The position numbers and the translations under genes are program-made. This document shows positions 10,210-19,477 of a stretch of DNA of 64,000 bases, piece by piece (positions within the stretch are counted from its first letter, which is position 1; each line of letters opens with the position of its first letter). Location of the stretch: NCBI GenBank assembly GCA_001936135.1, contig CP012818.1:992001-1056000 (forward strand), in the 5' to 3' direction. The notes beneath the pieces were generated by a model. The model was not told the origin of the DNA. It was given only the letters and a program-made list of their open reading frames with translations, and ran no database searches. Source of the stretch: Saccharomycopsis fibuligera x Saccharomycopsis cf. fibuligera (lineage: Eukaryota; Ascomycota; Saccharomycetes; Ascoideales; Saccharomycopsidaceae).

Positions 10210-12182
10210 TTAACTATTATGTCCTAGCAAAAAGCTTCCATTTTGCTTTATATCGCTGTCTTCCCGACTCATTTTCCCCGCTGGCGATACCCTATTAACC
10301 TTGAAACTGCTGTTATTGGAACTATCTATACTACCAAATGATGAGCCCTGGTTCCTATATGCATCTACCAAGTTTATTGGTCTTCCGAAAAAGGAACTAG
10401 TCTCCGAATGAGAAAAGAAAGGCGATGGTCCTCCATTGGTTCCAATTCCGTTTGTCACTTGATTGTTGGATAAGCTATGGTGACTTGTTCCACGAAAGCT
10501 TCTTGTTTCTGTCTGCCTATTTTCAGACTCCTCCGCAAAACTCGCCTTCTCAGTCTCCTCTATAACAAACTTATCTCTAGGAGCATGTTCTGGCAAAATA
10601 ATCTGCTGATTTTTTGATACAAAAAAATTCTCCACTTCTTCGTTAGTTCTCATATAGGTTTCTGGAAACAGGAAAATTGTTAATATAGAGCTAATAACGC
10701 AAATACTTCCAAAAACCAAAAAAGTGGCCCATTTTAAATATTGTAGTAGGACAGGCCCGACAAAAGTCAAAGATGTAGTTACCACCCAAGAAGTTGATAA
10801 ACAAAGTGCAGTTCCTTTGGATTTAGCCCTTTTAGGAAAAATTTCTTCTGTATATATCCAGCCAGCACAGGCAATGGATGAAGCAAATATTGCGACAAAT
10901 AGATAACAAAGTGATAAAACTGCAGAACCGGCTTTACCCTTAATTTCCCATTGTACTGCTGGATTCCCGTTCATAGGTGGAATACTGTGACCAAAATGAC
11001 CCATAACTGCAGAAATACTAATTAGACATAATCCCAAAGTCATTAGTCCAAATACAATTACATCTTTTCTTCTCATATTCTGAAGCCATAATAACGGAAA
11101 AATGGTAAAAAGCACATTAATCACATATTGAAACGATGTTGCAAGAATTTTGATGTTGCCTCCCAATCCAATCATCTCACAAATAAAAACAAGAAAATAC
11201 ATTAAAACATTGATACCTGTCAGTTGAATAACAATCTGTGTCATTAAACCAATCAGAGTATGTTTGATCAATTTTTTGGAGAATAGATCAAAAAAAGTGC
11301 ATTTTTCCACATTTTTGAAAGATGCACAATAAGCATCAATAGCTTTTTCAATATCACCGGCAATGGGTTCTTTAGTAGCTTGTCCGGCATTTGGATCTTG
11401 AATTTGATTTTCATTTCGCTCAGCACCCTTTGACTGTTTATTTTTAAAATTTTGAAACACATTCAAAGCTTCTGGCCAGCGTTTTCTAGAAACCAGCCAT
11501 TTGGGAGACTCCGGCAAATTACCAGCAAATAACAATAAAATCAAAGCAGGAAGTATTTCAAGTCCCCATGCTACTCTAAATGATAAAGTGCCTTGTAATT
11601 TTACACAAGCATACCCCAACAAGAACATTACCAGTATACCCCATGTCAAACACCATTGAATCATTGCCATTAAAAATTCCTTCTTATGTACCGGAATCAC
11701 CTCTGATACATAAACTGGTAAATGAGCTGCAAATATGCCAACAGAAATACCTTTTAGACCTCTACCTACAGCCACCATAATCACATCCACAACAAATACC
11801 GAAACAATTGTACCAATAATCCAGTAAATGGTGGCTATTCTAAAAGTAAGTAGAGATCCTTTTCTTTCTGCCAACAAGCCAGACAAAATACATCCAACTG
11901 ATAATCAATTAGTAAATCATATCAAAAAAACAAACAAACTCAGAGACATTTCTCGAATATATAGAATGACATACAAAAGGCTCCAGCTGGGTTAGAAGCT
12001 GCCATTATTCCTTGCATAAGACTATCTGGATGACGAAAATAATTCTTGAAATCATCTAAGCTCATAAACACCGATATCGAAGAAGTGTCAAGACCCATAA
12101 GCACTCCGCCAAGGGCAAGCAAAAAGGCAACAACCCCAAAGCTATATTGCCGTCCTTCATTTCTAGGCTTTGCAGTACTCAT
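10210..12182 (-). CDS. MFS sugar-porter family transporter (two exons)
   Basis: Exon 1 (12182-11975) and exon 2 (11897-10210) join in phase 1 to give 631 residues. The 76-base intron has a GTATGT donor at 11974, a TACTAAT branch about 10 bases before the end, and a CAG acceptor. The join yields ASNPAGAF-FGCILSGLLAERKG, the loop 2-3 signature of the sugar porter family. About twelve membrane segments follow, with PESPKWLVSRKRWPEA at the midpoint, QLTGINVLMYF in helix 7 and PETYMRTNEEVENFF after helix 12. A 120-residue Ser/Asn-rich cytosolic tail ends the protein. Several signature positions are weakened (PETK becomes PETY), so substrate is uncertain; a diverged hexose or polyol transporter, or a sensor-like member, is possible. 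The second exon alone lacks an ATG and must be spliced. Confidence 0.85.
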
Positions 12183-12557
12183 TTTCTACTTGAGTTTTGG
12201 CCGTTACTATTTAACATTTCTTTTCTAATGCTTTTTTCTCCCAACTAGTGCTGCTCTAGTACTGTTTCTATCAATACATTCAACTGTGAGAAAAGGGCTA
12301 AAAGCCTATCCATGTTGAAGCCTTTTTGTGGAGCCATGCACCACTATGCATCACGTGCATAGTGAGAGAGAGAGAGGAAGAGAGGAAGAGAGGAAGAGAA
12401 AGAGTGAAACCTCGATATTAATGCGTTTTGCATACGTGGAAAAACGAGAGCCTGGAAGTGATGAATTGCAACGCAGTGAACAAGCGATAAAAGACTGCTA
12501 ACAGTTACAAGCTTCTCTAAAAAGACATCTTCTGAGAAAATATACAAACAGCTTACA
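12183..12557. other. Divergent promoter region transporter / SPC3
   Basis: 375 bases. It holds a CACGTG E-box at 12352-12357 and a (GA)n/GGAAGA microsatellite at about 12364-12403, both about 150-200 bases upstream of SPC3. No RNA gene is seen. Confidence 0.5.
12364..12403. repeat. GA / GGAAGA microsatellite
   Basis: Uninterrupted purine tract made of GA dinucleotides followed by three AGAGGA-type units, in the SPC3 promoter. Confidence 0.8.
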
Positions 12558-13112
12558 ATGTTTTCAATAGTTCAGAGATTCCAAGCCATATCCAATGATA
12601 TGTTAACATACTCCATCTATGTTTCCATTGCTGTAGTGGCAGTATTCTTAGCCCAACTCCATTTTGACGATGCTGCCAATGTGCCTAGTACTATCAACAA
12701 TATCCAAGCCAAAAGCACGATAAAATCAAGCCGTTCATTTGGCTCCGTTAACAGAAAACCAAAAGAAAACACAAGATTGACTTTCGACTTAGATACAGAT
12801 TTGTCACCGTTATTTAACTGGAACACCAAACAAGTGTTTGTTTACTTGACGGCGGAATATCCAGGTAAGGCAAATCTGAGCGGCAACAAGGTTACTTATT
12901 GGGACAAAATCATCACTAGTAAGGACAATGCTGTTTTGAATTTGAAAAACCAAAGATCCAAGTATCATGTTTGGGATGTTGAAAAATCGTTTAGAGGGCG
13001 TGATGCTGTGGTCAAGTTGGAATGGAACATCCAACCGCATATTGGTCCGCTTGTGTATGGATCAACAGTGAGTGACACCACGATACAATTTCCTGACGAG
13101 TTAAAAAACTAG
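12558..13112 (+). CDS. SPC3: Signal peptidase complex subunit Spc3
   Basis: 184 codons, the same size as yeast Spc3. It begins MFSIVQRFQAISNDML with a single N-terminal membrane anchor (about residues 16-36). A lumenal domain follows with the family blocks LTFDLDTDLSPLFNWNTKQVFVYLTAEY, a VTYWDKII segment and SKYHVWD. The motif LSPLFNWNTKQ(L/V)F is diagnostic of Spc3 / SPC22-23. It is an essential ER membrane partner of the catalytic subunit Sec11 that supports signal peptide cleavage. Divergent from the transporter gene and convergent with DID4. Confidence 0.93.
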   Translation: MFSIVQRFQAISNDMLTYSIYVSIAVVAVFLAQLHFDDAANVPSTINNIQAKSTIKSSRSFGSVNRKPKENTRLTFDLDTDLSPLFNWNTKQVFVYLTAEYPGKANLSGNKVTYWDKIITSKDNAVLNLKNQRSKYHVWDVEKSFRGRDAVVKLEWNIQPHIGPLVYGSTVSDTTIQFPDELKN

Positions 13113-13391
13113 AAGATTTTTTTTAGGTGTTATTGGTGTTTATAAACGTTTATTTTGATTTATTGATGTATTATAAATTGAACTTGAGTGGTAAGTTACA
13201 GGCAAAGATGTAGAAGATTCAACAACTTAACATACACGTAGAGTTTCTCAAGGCAGCAGAAATTGAAAATCATGAACACATAATAACGTATAAAAGAGCA
13301 AAACAGAAAATAAACAAAATAAACAAAGACAAAAACTAAAGTGCCGTGCCGAAATATTTTGCGTAATTAGATTGGGAGTGGAACAAACAAA

Positions 13392-13431
<40 letters not shown>

Positions 13432-13507
13432 ATACAAATTCGAGCAACATAAAAGGAATTAAAAAGGAAAGAAGAAGCAAAATAAAGAAGCAAATGAAAA
13501 CAACACA
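13113..13507. other. Convergent 3' region SPC3 / DID4
   Basis: About 395 bases, mostly A-rich, with a 37-base A run at 13393-13429. No gene is seen. Confidence 0.5.
13393..13429. repeat. Poly-A tract, 37 bases
   Basis: Uninterrupted A run, the longest homopolymer in the window, between convergent SPC3 and DID4. Confidence 0.9.
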
Positions 13508-14206
13508 TCATCTTTTAAGACTATCTAATCTAGCTTGCAAGTCATCTTCATCGGAGCCACCACCACCAACTGGGCCTCCGCTGCTGCTCACTGCTTGAGC
13601 CAATCTTCCCTCAGGGTTCTTCAATTCATTGTTAGTAATTCCTTCAGGAGTATTATTCAAAGATTGGTTCAAATCAACTCCAATCTCATCGAGAACCTTA
13701 TTCACAATTTCGTCTGCTTCATCGTCCTCAAGTTCATCTTCGCCCATCGCATCGTCAATAGCATCGTCCATCATTTCCTGTCTTTGATCCATTATATCAT
13801 TTTGTTTTTCAAACTCCATGGCAATTTTCGCCAACTGTGGTAAATTCATCGATCTGTTCATTCCTCCAAGCAATTTAGTGGCTTCCCCCATTGATTGCGT
13901 CATTGCCTCATTGCTTCTTACTGTTTGAATCCGTAATGAAATAGCTTGCAATTGCGTAGTCATTGCATTGAATTTCTGAATGTACTTTTTGGTTCTAATC
14001 AAATCTTTAGCTTGAATCTTCGCAGCACTGACCGACCCATTTTTGGCAGATTTCTTAATTTCACTAATAAGAGTTTTTTCCTGTTTCTCAAGCTTGATTT
14101 TCTCTCGTTTCAATTCTCGTTGAGTTCTTTCTAGGGCCCTTTGATTTTTCCGTAATCGTTCCTGGGGCGTCAACCGCTTCCCAAAGGCCCACTCGAAGAT
14201 TTGCAT
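13508..14206 (-). CDS. DID4: ESCRT-III subunit Did4/Vps2 (CHMP2)
   Basis: The start is set at ATG 14206, giving MQIFEWAFGKRLTPQERLRK, which matches the Vps2 N-terminus; the in-frame extension to 14266 has no counterpart. The product has 232 residues. It shows a basic N-terminal helical hairpin (ALERTQRELKREKIKLEKQEK), the conserved EIKKSAKNG and AKIQAKDLIRTKKYIQKF, then an acidic autoinhibitory region (MGEDELEDDEADEIVNKVLDEIG). It ends in a MIT-interacting motif DDLQARLDSLKR that recruits Vps4. Did4 caps ESCRT-III filaments on endosomes. S. cerevisiae DID4 has an intron near the start; here the frame is continuous. HSE1, an ESCRT-0 gene, lies 17 kb away. Confidence 0.95.
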   Translation of the reverse strand: MQIFEWAFGKRLTPQERLRKNQRALERTQRELKREKIKLEKQEKTLISEIKKSAKNGSVSAAKIQAKDLIRTKKYIQKFNAMTTQLQAISLRIQTVRSNEAMTQSMGEATKLLGGMNRSMNLPQLAKIAMEFEKQNDIMDQRQEMMDDAIDDAMGEDELEDDEADEIVNKVLDEIGVDLNQSLNNTPEGITNNELKNPEGRLAQAVSSSGGPVGGGGSDEDDLQARLDSLKR

Positions 14207-14714
14207 ATTTGGAAGATGGAGAGGGAGAGGCAGGTCACAAATGAGAATGAGATAACAAAAAAGCACCGAGTGAATAATATAACCTCAGTTCACTTCACTA
14301 TTTGGCTTGTTTTGCTTTACTTCACCTTGTTTTTCTTTGAACTTTGCCTCCACAGAGAAATAATCTTGACGTATGTTTATGTTAATGTTGACCTAGCCAT
14401 CTGCCATCTCATCTTATCAAACGATGACGATGGCAATCGGGCTACTTGTTTATTTACGCACAGAGTCTCGAGCCGCGGAAAAAGTGCGCACAGCAGGAGA
14501 ATATGTGTCACCCGGACTAACAGTACGGAGAAAAGTAGAAATTAAAAAAAAAAGGTCAAAAATTTAAGTGAATCAACATGAGAATAACGAATGGATATGA
14601 TGGATAGATAGATTGATTGAATTTAATAGAAAGTAGAAAGGAAAGAATTTATTCAACTTATAACATAGCATAACAAATCAAGAAAACGAGCACACAAAAA
14701 CATAAATAAATATC
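14207..14714. other. Divergent promoter region DID4 / MRP17
   Basis: About 510 bases with A-rich sequence toward MRP17. Antisense frames here overlap DID4 and lack family features. No RNA gene is seen. Confidence 0.5.
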
Positions 14715-15225
14715 ATGCTTTACGAACTTGTTGCTATTGCACGTACTCAAACCCACATAGCGGACAGAGCGGTTCACAATGATGCCAAAGCGTATGTTTC
14801 TTTGTTCTACGTTACTTGTGCAATTTAGACAGACAGACTTGCTATGTCATTAGAATTAAAAAAATAAAATAACAAAAAAGAAAGGAAAAAATAAAAAAAA
14901 AACATACGCGATTAACTAACAAACCGCATTTAGTGTTGCTCAAACTGTTGGAAAATTAGTAATTAGCAACAGAGGCATAGTGAGAAGAATAATATCCCTT
15001 GGTCCAAGATACTTGCCAAAATTATTTAGAAAAGATCAAGAAATTCATTTCCAAGGTAGTTATTTCACAATGTTATTTGACTCGTCACCAAGTGTGCAAA
15101 ACGAATTGAGCAGAATTTTGAAAAACGATCCAAGAGTGCTAAGATCAACGATTTTCAAAGTGCCTACAAAGAAAAACTTGAATGCCAAGTCTGCGGTTGA
15201 TGCAGTTAGAGAAGCTGCTCTTTGA
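14715..15225 (+). CDS. MRP17: Mitochondrial small-subunit ribosomal protein bS6m (two exons)
   Basis: Exon 1 (14715-14791) and exon 2 (14934-15225) join in phase 2 to give 122 residues. The 142-base intron has a GTATGT donor, a TTAACTAAC branch near 14921-14929 and a TAG acceptor. Exon 1 supplies MLYELVAIARTQTHIADRAV, equivalent to the MLYELIGLVRITN start of yeast Mrp17. Exon 2 carries LGPRYLPKLFRKDQEIHF, the TMLFDSSPSVQNELSRILKNDPRVLRSTI block and a short tail. The DPRVLRSTI(F)KV segment is the S6 fold core. It assembles into the mitoribosome small subunit. The open frame from 14980 alone would drop about 35 N-terminal residues. Confidence 0.93.
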
Positions 15226-15276
15226 GCTCTAAGTGCACTGAACTGCGTATCTCATTTCCCTACATCTGTCTATTAG

Positions 15277-15301
15277 AAAAAAAAAAAAAAAAAAAAAAAA
15301 A
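15277..15301. repeat. Poly-A tract, 25 bases
   Basis: Uninterrupted A run in the short convergent gap between MRP17 and NPR2. Confidence 0.9.
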
Positions 15302-15362
15302 GGAAAGTGAAGTCTAAATTTAAATCAAGTGAACCACCAAAAACTCACTTGACCCTATCTGT

Positions 15363-18335
15363 TTATCTTTGCACCACATGGTACTTCCAGAAATTTCTCA
15401 ATACTCGCTCAACCTCTTTCTTGCTAGCATCAAATTCTGTACATATCAAATCGAAATGTTTAATCTTGTCAAGATACTCCTTCTTCATGGTTAGCACACT
15501 CATCAACGAGTAATACTTGTTGTCTGATGCTCCTTTTATCAATTTAATATATTTTGGGTTTTTGAATTTTTGTAAGTTGATTTTGTTCTGTGCATTGGTG
15601 TTGGTGTTGCTGCCACCAGCGTCCCCAACATAATTTCTGTCATAAGTGTTGTGACTATTCAAATTAGTGTTGATTCCACCTCCGTAGCCATAGTTGCTAT
15701 AGTGGCTTCCCCTGCCATGCAGTTTCATATTCTTATTCTTACTAATACTACTATTGTTATTACTATTATTATTATTATTCCCCAAATCAGTGTTGCTCCC
15801 TGGCTTTGGAAAAATGTTTGTCTTAAACTCCACCAAGTGAAAGTTTCTTTTCTCGATTTCCTCCAAACTCAATGGCTGAATGTACCTCAGCTGGCCAAAC
15901 ATCTCCATAAACTTCTGGTCCTTGACAATCCTGTATATTTCCTTCTCCACCAGCTCGCTGTTCTCACTCTGGTTCTGATTGCTGAAAAACTTTTCGTTCA
16001 AGCCGAGCCCTGTGTTGTCGTTTTTCTCCAAATAGTACACCTTGCACTTTGAGAGCCACTTTGAGTTGTACTCGACTAGCATAGGGTATGCGTAAATTCG
16101 GTACAATATGCCCTGGAGTAAGCCGTATGTGACAAACCTCCGGATATCGATATCTAAATCCCTTAGCGAGTTTTCATTCTCGTAGAGCCATTTCTCCACC
16201 GAGACGCCCTGCTTGAACTTGATGTAGAGCTGGAAGATCTGAATCGTGGAAAGCGGATAGTACCCTTTGTCGTAGAAATTGAAGTTGTTGCTCGTGGCCG
16301 CTGATCCTGACTGATTGTAGCTGTTGCTGCTGTCGCTAGCGGTGGTGGCGTAGCTTTTGTTTTGATAGTTGATGGAATCGTAAGAATATGATGCTGTATC
16401 GTCATTCTGGCCTTGCTTGCCGGTGCTTGATACTTTGGCTTGCTTGATGTTTTGGTCTTGGCTGCTGTTGCCGTCCTTTGATGCACCGCTGGCACTGCCA
16501 TTTATAGCCTTGGCTCCCTCTACTGCGTCACCTTCAGCGTCGAGTCCAGCATCGTCAGCACCTCCGCCTCGCCCATAATGATGATGATAATGACGATGAC
16601 GATGACGATCGCCACCGGTGCCAATTGACTTACCACTGCCGAGCTCAACGTCAATCATTGACCCGTCAGCATCAGCGCCCGCATCGCCATCAGCACCGGC
16701 ACCAGCACCAGCACCAGCACCAGCACCAGCACCAGCACCAGCACCAGTACCAGCACCAGCACCGGCACCAGCATCGGCATCGCCCCCGGCATCGGCATCG
16801 GCATCACCATCGCCCTCGCCCTCGCCCACGACTGACGCAAAACTGCCGTTCCTCTTGCCACTGAAGCTATTCGACTCTACCAAACTGAACGGCAAGTTCC
16901 GCAACGGATTAGTGTTCCTGCCGCTGTAGATGTACCGGCGGCACTCCTCGCCAAGCAACTTGTGCTCCAAAAACATTGAAATTTTGGACGTAGTGGCGTA
17001 GATATTCTGGAACGAGAACGTGTCTAGCAAAATAATGCACTTGTACGCCATGAGGTGTTTGATGCACTCGCAGGTGTACATGTAGTCTGCGTTGCAGTAC
17101 TTTGCGATTTTGTAGATGTTGTTGATGCCGTTGATGTGCTGGCTCACGCGGAGCAAGTTTGGGTCCCAATAGAAGTCAATGAGCGAGTCTAGGTTGATGG
17201 TGGAGATGGGGACGTCGCACGGCAAGATGTTGACGTCGGGGAGCTTGATGTTGGGGAACAACTTTATGTCGACCGAGTTGCCGGCGTTGATTTTTATCGA
17301 GCACTCGGAGTAGTTGTTGAGGTCCTGGTACACCTGCTGGATGAGGTTTTTTATCGAGAACCTTGCGTTTTTGTCCTCCTCGTGGTGGTGGAGATGACGG
17401 CTTAGCTGGCCACCGAAGGCGTTGCTTGCTGAGCCCAAGCCCGGGCTGACGCTTGTGCTGGCGAAGTCTGTGTCGCTGTAGCCACGCGCCGCATCCAGCA
17501 GCGGGTGGCCAGGCCTGAAGGTGTTCAAGATCTTGTAGTACCGGTTGTTCAAGTCGCGCCTGGCGATGTAGTCCTTGATGTCCTGGTTGTCCATGTTGAA
17601 ATAAACCAAGTCGTTGGACGACTTGGACAAAATCTGCGACTGCTCCTCCAAGACTTTGAACATGCTCCCCAACCGCTTGACCACCGGCTCGTAGAAGGTG
17701 GAGTCCTTGTCGTACTCAAAAATGAAGCAGAAGTTGAAATTGAACGAGTTTCGCGCATAGAAGGGCTCCTGGATGTTGACGGGGTACCCGATTATCCTGT
17801 ACCTGTCTGCCTTCACCGATATGAGCCGGTTGCAGAACTCTGGCTTGGGAATAACGTGGTTCTTGATGTCGTCAAAGTTGATCAAGTTCTCGTCGTTCTC
17901 CCCGTCATCGCCGTCGTGGCCATCGCAGTAGCCGTAGTCGCAGCTTCCGTCGTTGTAGCAGGAGAAACTGTTGCCAAAATCGCTGGCTGCTCGGTCTCGA
18001 AACGGGCTGTGAACGCTACCGCTGTTGTTATGGCTGTGGCTATGGCTGTGGCTATGGCTATGGCCATGGCCATGGCCGTGCTCGGTGAGACTCAAATTGC
18101 CCAAGTCCATGCTGCTCCTCTCGTCTCCATCTCCCCCAGCGGTTCCAGGCGCCGCACCGGCAGGCGCCGCCGTCGCCGCGCTGTGTTTTCTGCGCTCGGC
18201 AAAGATCGAATTGAAGCTAGTGTCGATATTGATGACGCTTTCCGGGACTTGCGATAGCACCTTGGTGCCCTCGTGAGGATGGAACACGGCAAAGAACATC
18301 CCCACGATGGGGGTGAAGCCTTCGTTGTTTGACAT
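15363..18335 (-). CDS. NPR2: SEACIT/GATOR1 subunit Npr2, repeat-expanded
   Basis: 990 codons from ATG 18335, against about 615 in S. cerevisiae. The conserved start GFTPIVGMFFAVFHPHEGTKVL and the blocks IPKPEFCNRLISV, YRIIGYPVNIQ, FNFNFCFIFEYD and FYEPVVKRLGSMFKVLEEQSQILSK identify Npr2 (NPRL2). The C-terminal winged-helix part follows. Npr2 with Npr3 and Iml1 restrains TORC1 when nitrogen is short. The extra length is low-complexity sequence: a His/Gly/Ser repeat near residues 80-102, a Gly-Ala-Asp repeat near 502-558, and Gly/Asn/Ser runs later. Codon use is GC-rich in the 5' two thirds and AT-richer toward the stop. Tandem CTG codons at 17501-17496 fall in a variable stretch. A 250-codon antisense frame at 17505-18257 is a shadow. 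Confidence 0.92.
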   Translation of the reverse strand: MSNNEGFTPIVGMFFAVFHPHEGTKVLSQVPESVINIDTSFNSIFAERRKHSAATAAPAGAAPGTAGGDGDERSSMDLGNLSLTEHGHGHGHSHSHSHSHSHNNSGSVHSPFRDRAASDFGNSFSCYNDGSCDYGYCDGHDGDDGENDENLINFDDIKNHVIPKPEFCNRLISVKADRYRIIGYPVNIQEPFYARNSFNFNFCFIFEYDKDSTFYEPVVKRLGSMFKVLEEQSQILSKSSNDLVYFNMDNQDIKDYIARRDLNNRYYKILNTFRPGHPLLDAARGYSDTDFASTSVSPGLGSASNAFGGQLSRHLHHHEEDKNARFSIKNLIQQVYQDLNNYSECSIKINAGNSVDIKLFPNIKLPDVNILPCDVPISTINLDSLIDFYWDPNLLRVSQHINGINNIYKIAKYCNADYMYTCECIKHLMAYKCIILLDTFSFQNIYATTSKISMFLEHKLLGEECRRYIYSGRNTNPLRNLPFSLVESNSFSGKRNGSFASVVGEGEGDGDADADAGGDADAGAGAGAGTGAGAGAGAGAGAGAGAGADGDAGADADGSMIDVELGSGKSIGTGGDRHRHRHYHHHYGRGGGADDAGLDAEGDAVEGAKAINGSASGASKDGNSSQDQNIKQAKVSSTGKQGQNDDTASYSYDSINYQNKSYATTASDSSNSYNQSGSAATSNNFNFYDKGYYPLSTIQIFQLYIKFKQGVSVEKWLYENENSLRDLDIDIRRFVTYGLLQGILYRIYAYPMLVEYNSKWLSKCKVYYLEKNDNTGLGLNEKFFSNQNQSENSELVEKEIYRIVKDQKFMEMFGQLRYIQPLSLEEIEKRNFHLVEFKTNIFPKPGSNTDLGNNNNNSNNNSSISKNKNMKLHGRGSHYSNYGYGGGINTNLNSHNTYDRNYVGDAGGSNTNTNAQNKINLQKFKNPKYIKLIKGASDNKYYSLMSVLTMKKEYLDKIKHFDLICTEFDASKKEVERVLRNFWKYHVVQR
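16660..16835. repeat. GCACCA / GCATCG hexanucleotide array inside NPR2
   Basis: Plus-strand run of GCACCA units (densest at about 16695-16775) flanked by GCATCG and GCCCTC units. On the coding strand it reads as alternating Gly-Ala and Asp-Ala. A 6-base unit keeps frame, so length can vary without breaking the gene. Confidence 0.85.
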
Positions 18336-18770
18336 TGTGCTTTGCGGTGCCAGCGCTGTGCTTCGAGCTGTGTCTGCGTTTCGAGTGTCAAGCGCTGACG
18401 GCCGATGGTGATCAATGTTGAGAGAAATTCAGAGTTGAAGATGGCGCGCGGGCTCCGCAACCGGCGAAATTTCACACCGACCTGGGCAGCACGTACACAG
18501 TGCACAGTGCACAGTGCCCCTACAAGGACCTGGGCCTACGGCCAACGCCTCCAGAGGATAGAATACGGCCTCCAGCGGATAGGATACGGCCTCCACAGCC
18601 TACGGCGACCAGCGGGCGGCGGAGAGGCGTGTTTCTACAGTCTGGGCAGCGCGGCAAATGCCGCGCTCGCCGCAGCCTTTGCCGGCAGAAAACAGCACAG
18701 GGTACCGTGAAAAACTGAACTTATATTAACTTAGCACTTGGACTAACTCGGAAAATTATTGCAAGTAAAC
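18336..18770. other. GC-rich spacer between NPR2 and RPL14
   Basis: 435 bases, visibly GC-rich, between two minus-strand genes. It contains GTGCACA repeats at about 18497-18518 and a 21-base tandem repeat listed separately. Frames crossing it (18405-18710, 18500-18718) show no family features. Confidence 0.5.
18548..18606. repeat. 21-base tandem repeat, about 2.7 copies
   Basis: Units CCTCCAGAGGATAGAATACGG (18548-18568; three bases longer than this text allows, so read the coordinates) and a near-identical copy at 18569-18589, then a partial third copy. It lies in the NPR2 upstream region. Confidence 0.75.
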
Positions 18771-19477
18771 TTAAGCTTTCAAAGCCTTCTTAGCAGCCAA
18801 CTTTTGCTCCTTCTTCAAAGCAGAGACCTTGAATCTTTCAAAGTCGGACAAACCGGCTCTGGTCTTTCTTTGAGCCAACTTCTTGGCCCATGAGGAGGAA
18901 GCCCACTTGTTGTCGATTTCTTGCTCGTTGAACTTCTTGGCAATGGTGCCGGATCTGGCGCCTCTTGGGAACTTGCTGATGGTCAATGGGGTCAAGACCA
19001 ACTGGGTCAAGTTGAATGGCTGTCTGACGACGCCGGTGGTTGGGCCGTCAATCAAAACCTTGGGACGGGGTTAGTAAGACGATTCGGCTGGCAGAGAGCA
19101 GGAAGGAGGGAAAGCCAGGCGAGGCGAGGCGAGCCGGGACGAGACGGCCACTGCGGCAGACGAGCCCATGGCGAGCCCATGGCGAGCCCATGGCGTAGCT
19201 GGCCCGGTGTGTATGCGGTTCTCCCACTTTCTGGGCTCGCGACGCTGTGCTGTGGCCTGGCCTGCTGGGGCCTGGTCTGCCCTTCTCACGCCGTCTCCTG
19301 GCCTCCCGCAAGGAGAACGGAACAAAAACATCCAAAATCTATACGTACTCTTCTTTGGTCAATGATTTCAGCAATGACGGCAATCTTGCCGGCGAATTTG
19401 CCCTTGTTGACGTAAACGATACGCCCGGCTTCAACGAGTCTCCATTTGCTGGCTTTGACGGTGGTTTCGGTAGACAT
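18771..19477 (-). CDS. RPL14: 60S ribosomal protein eL14 (two exons)
   Basis: Exon 1 (19477-19349) and exon 2 (19058-18771) join in phase 0 to give 138 residues, identical in length to yeast Rpl14. The splice joins EIIDQRR to VLIDGP, matching yeast IIDQKKVLIDGP. The intron (19348-19059, 290 bases) has a GTACGT donor rather than GTATGT, a TACTAAC branch and an AAG acceptor; it is GC-rich and holds three GCCATGGGCTC copies. Conserved blocks include [14 protein letters not shown], a [15 protein letters not shown] segment and [24 protein letters not shown]. The C-terminus is Lys/Ala-rich. A CACGTG box about 540 bases upstream fits Cbf1-linked control of Candida ribosomal protein genes. The long intron suggests intron-linked regulation, unproven. 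Confidence 0.95.
19165..19200. repeat. GCGAGCCCATG tandem repeat in RPL14 intron
   Basis: Three direct copies of an 11-base GAGCCCATGGC unit inside the intron, each with an internal NcoI-type palindrome CCATGG. Confidence 0.8.

Noticed and set aside
17505-18257. 250-codon plus-strand frame antisense to NPR2
   Set aside because: Val/Ala-rich translation of GC-rich NPR2 coding DNA and its repeats; the NPR2 frame has clear homology.
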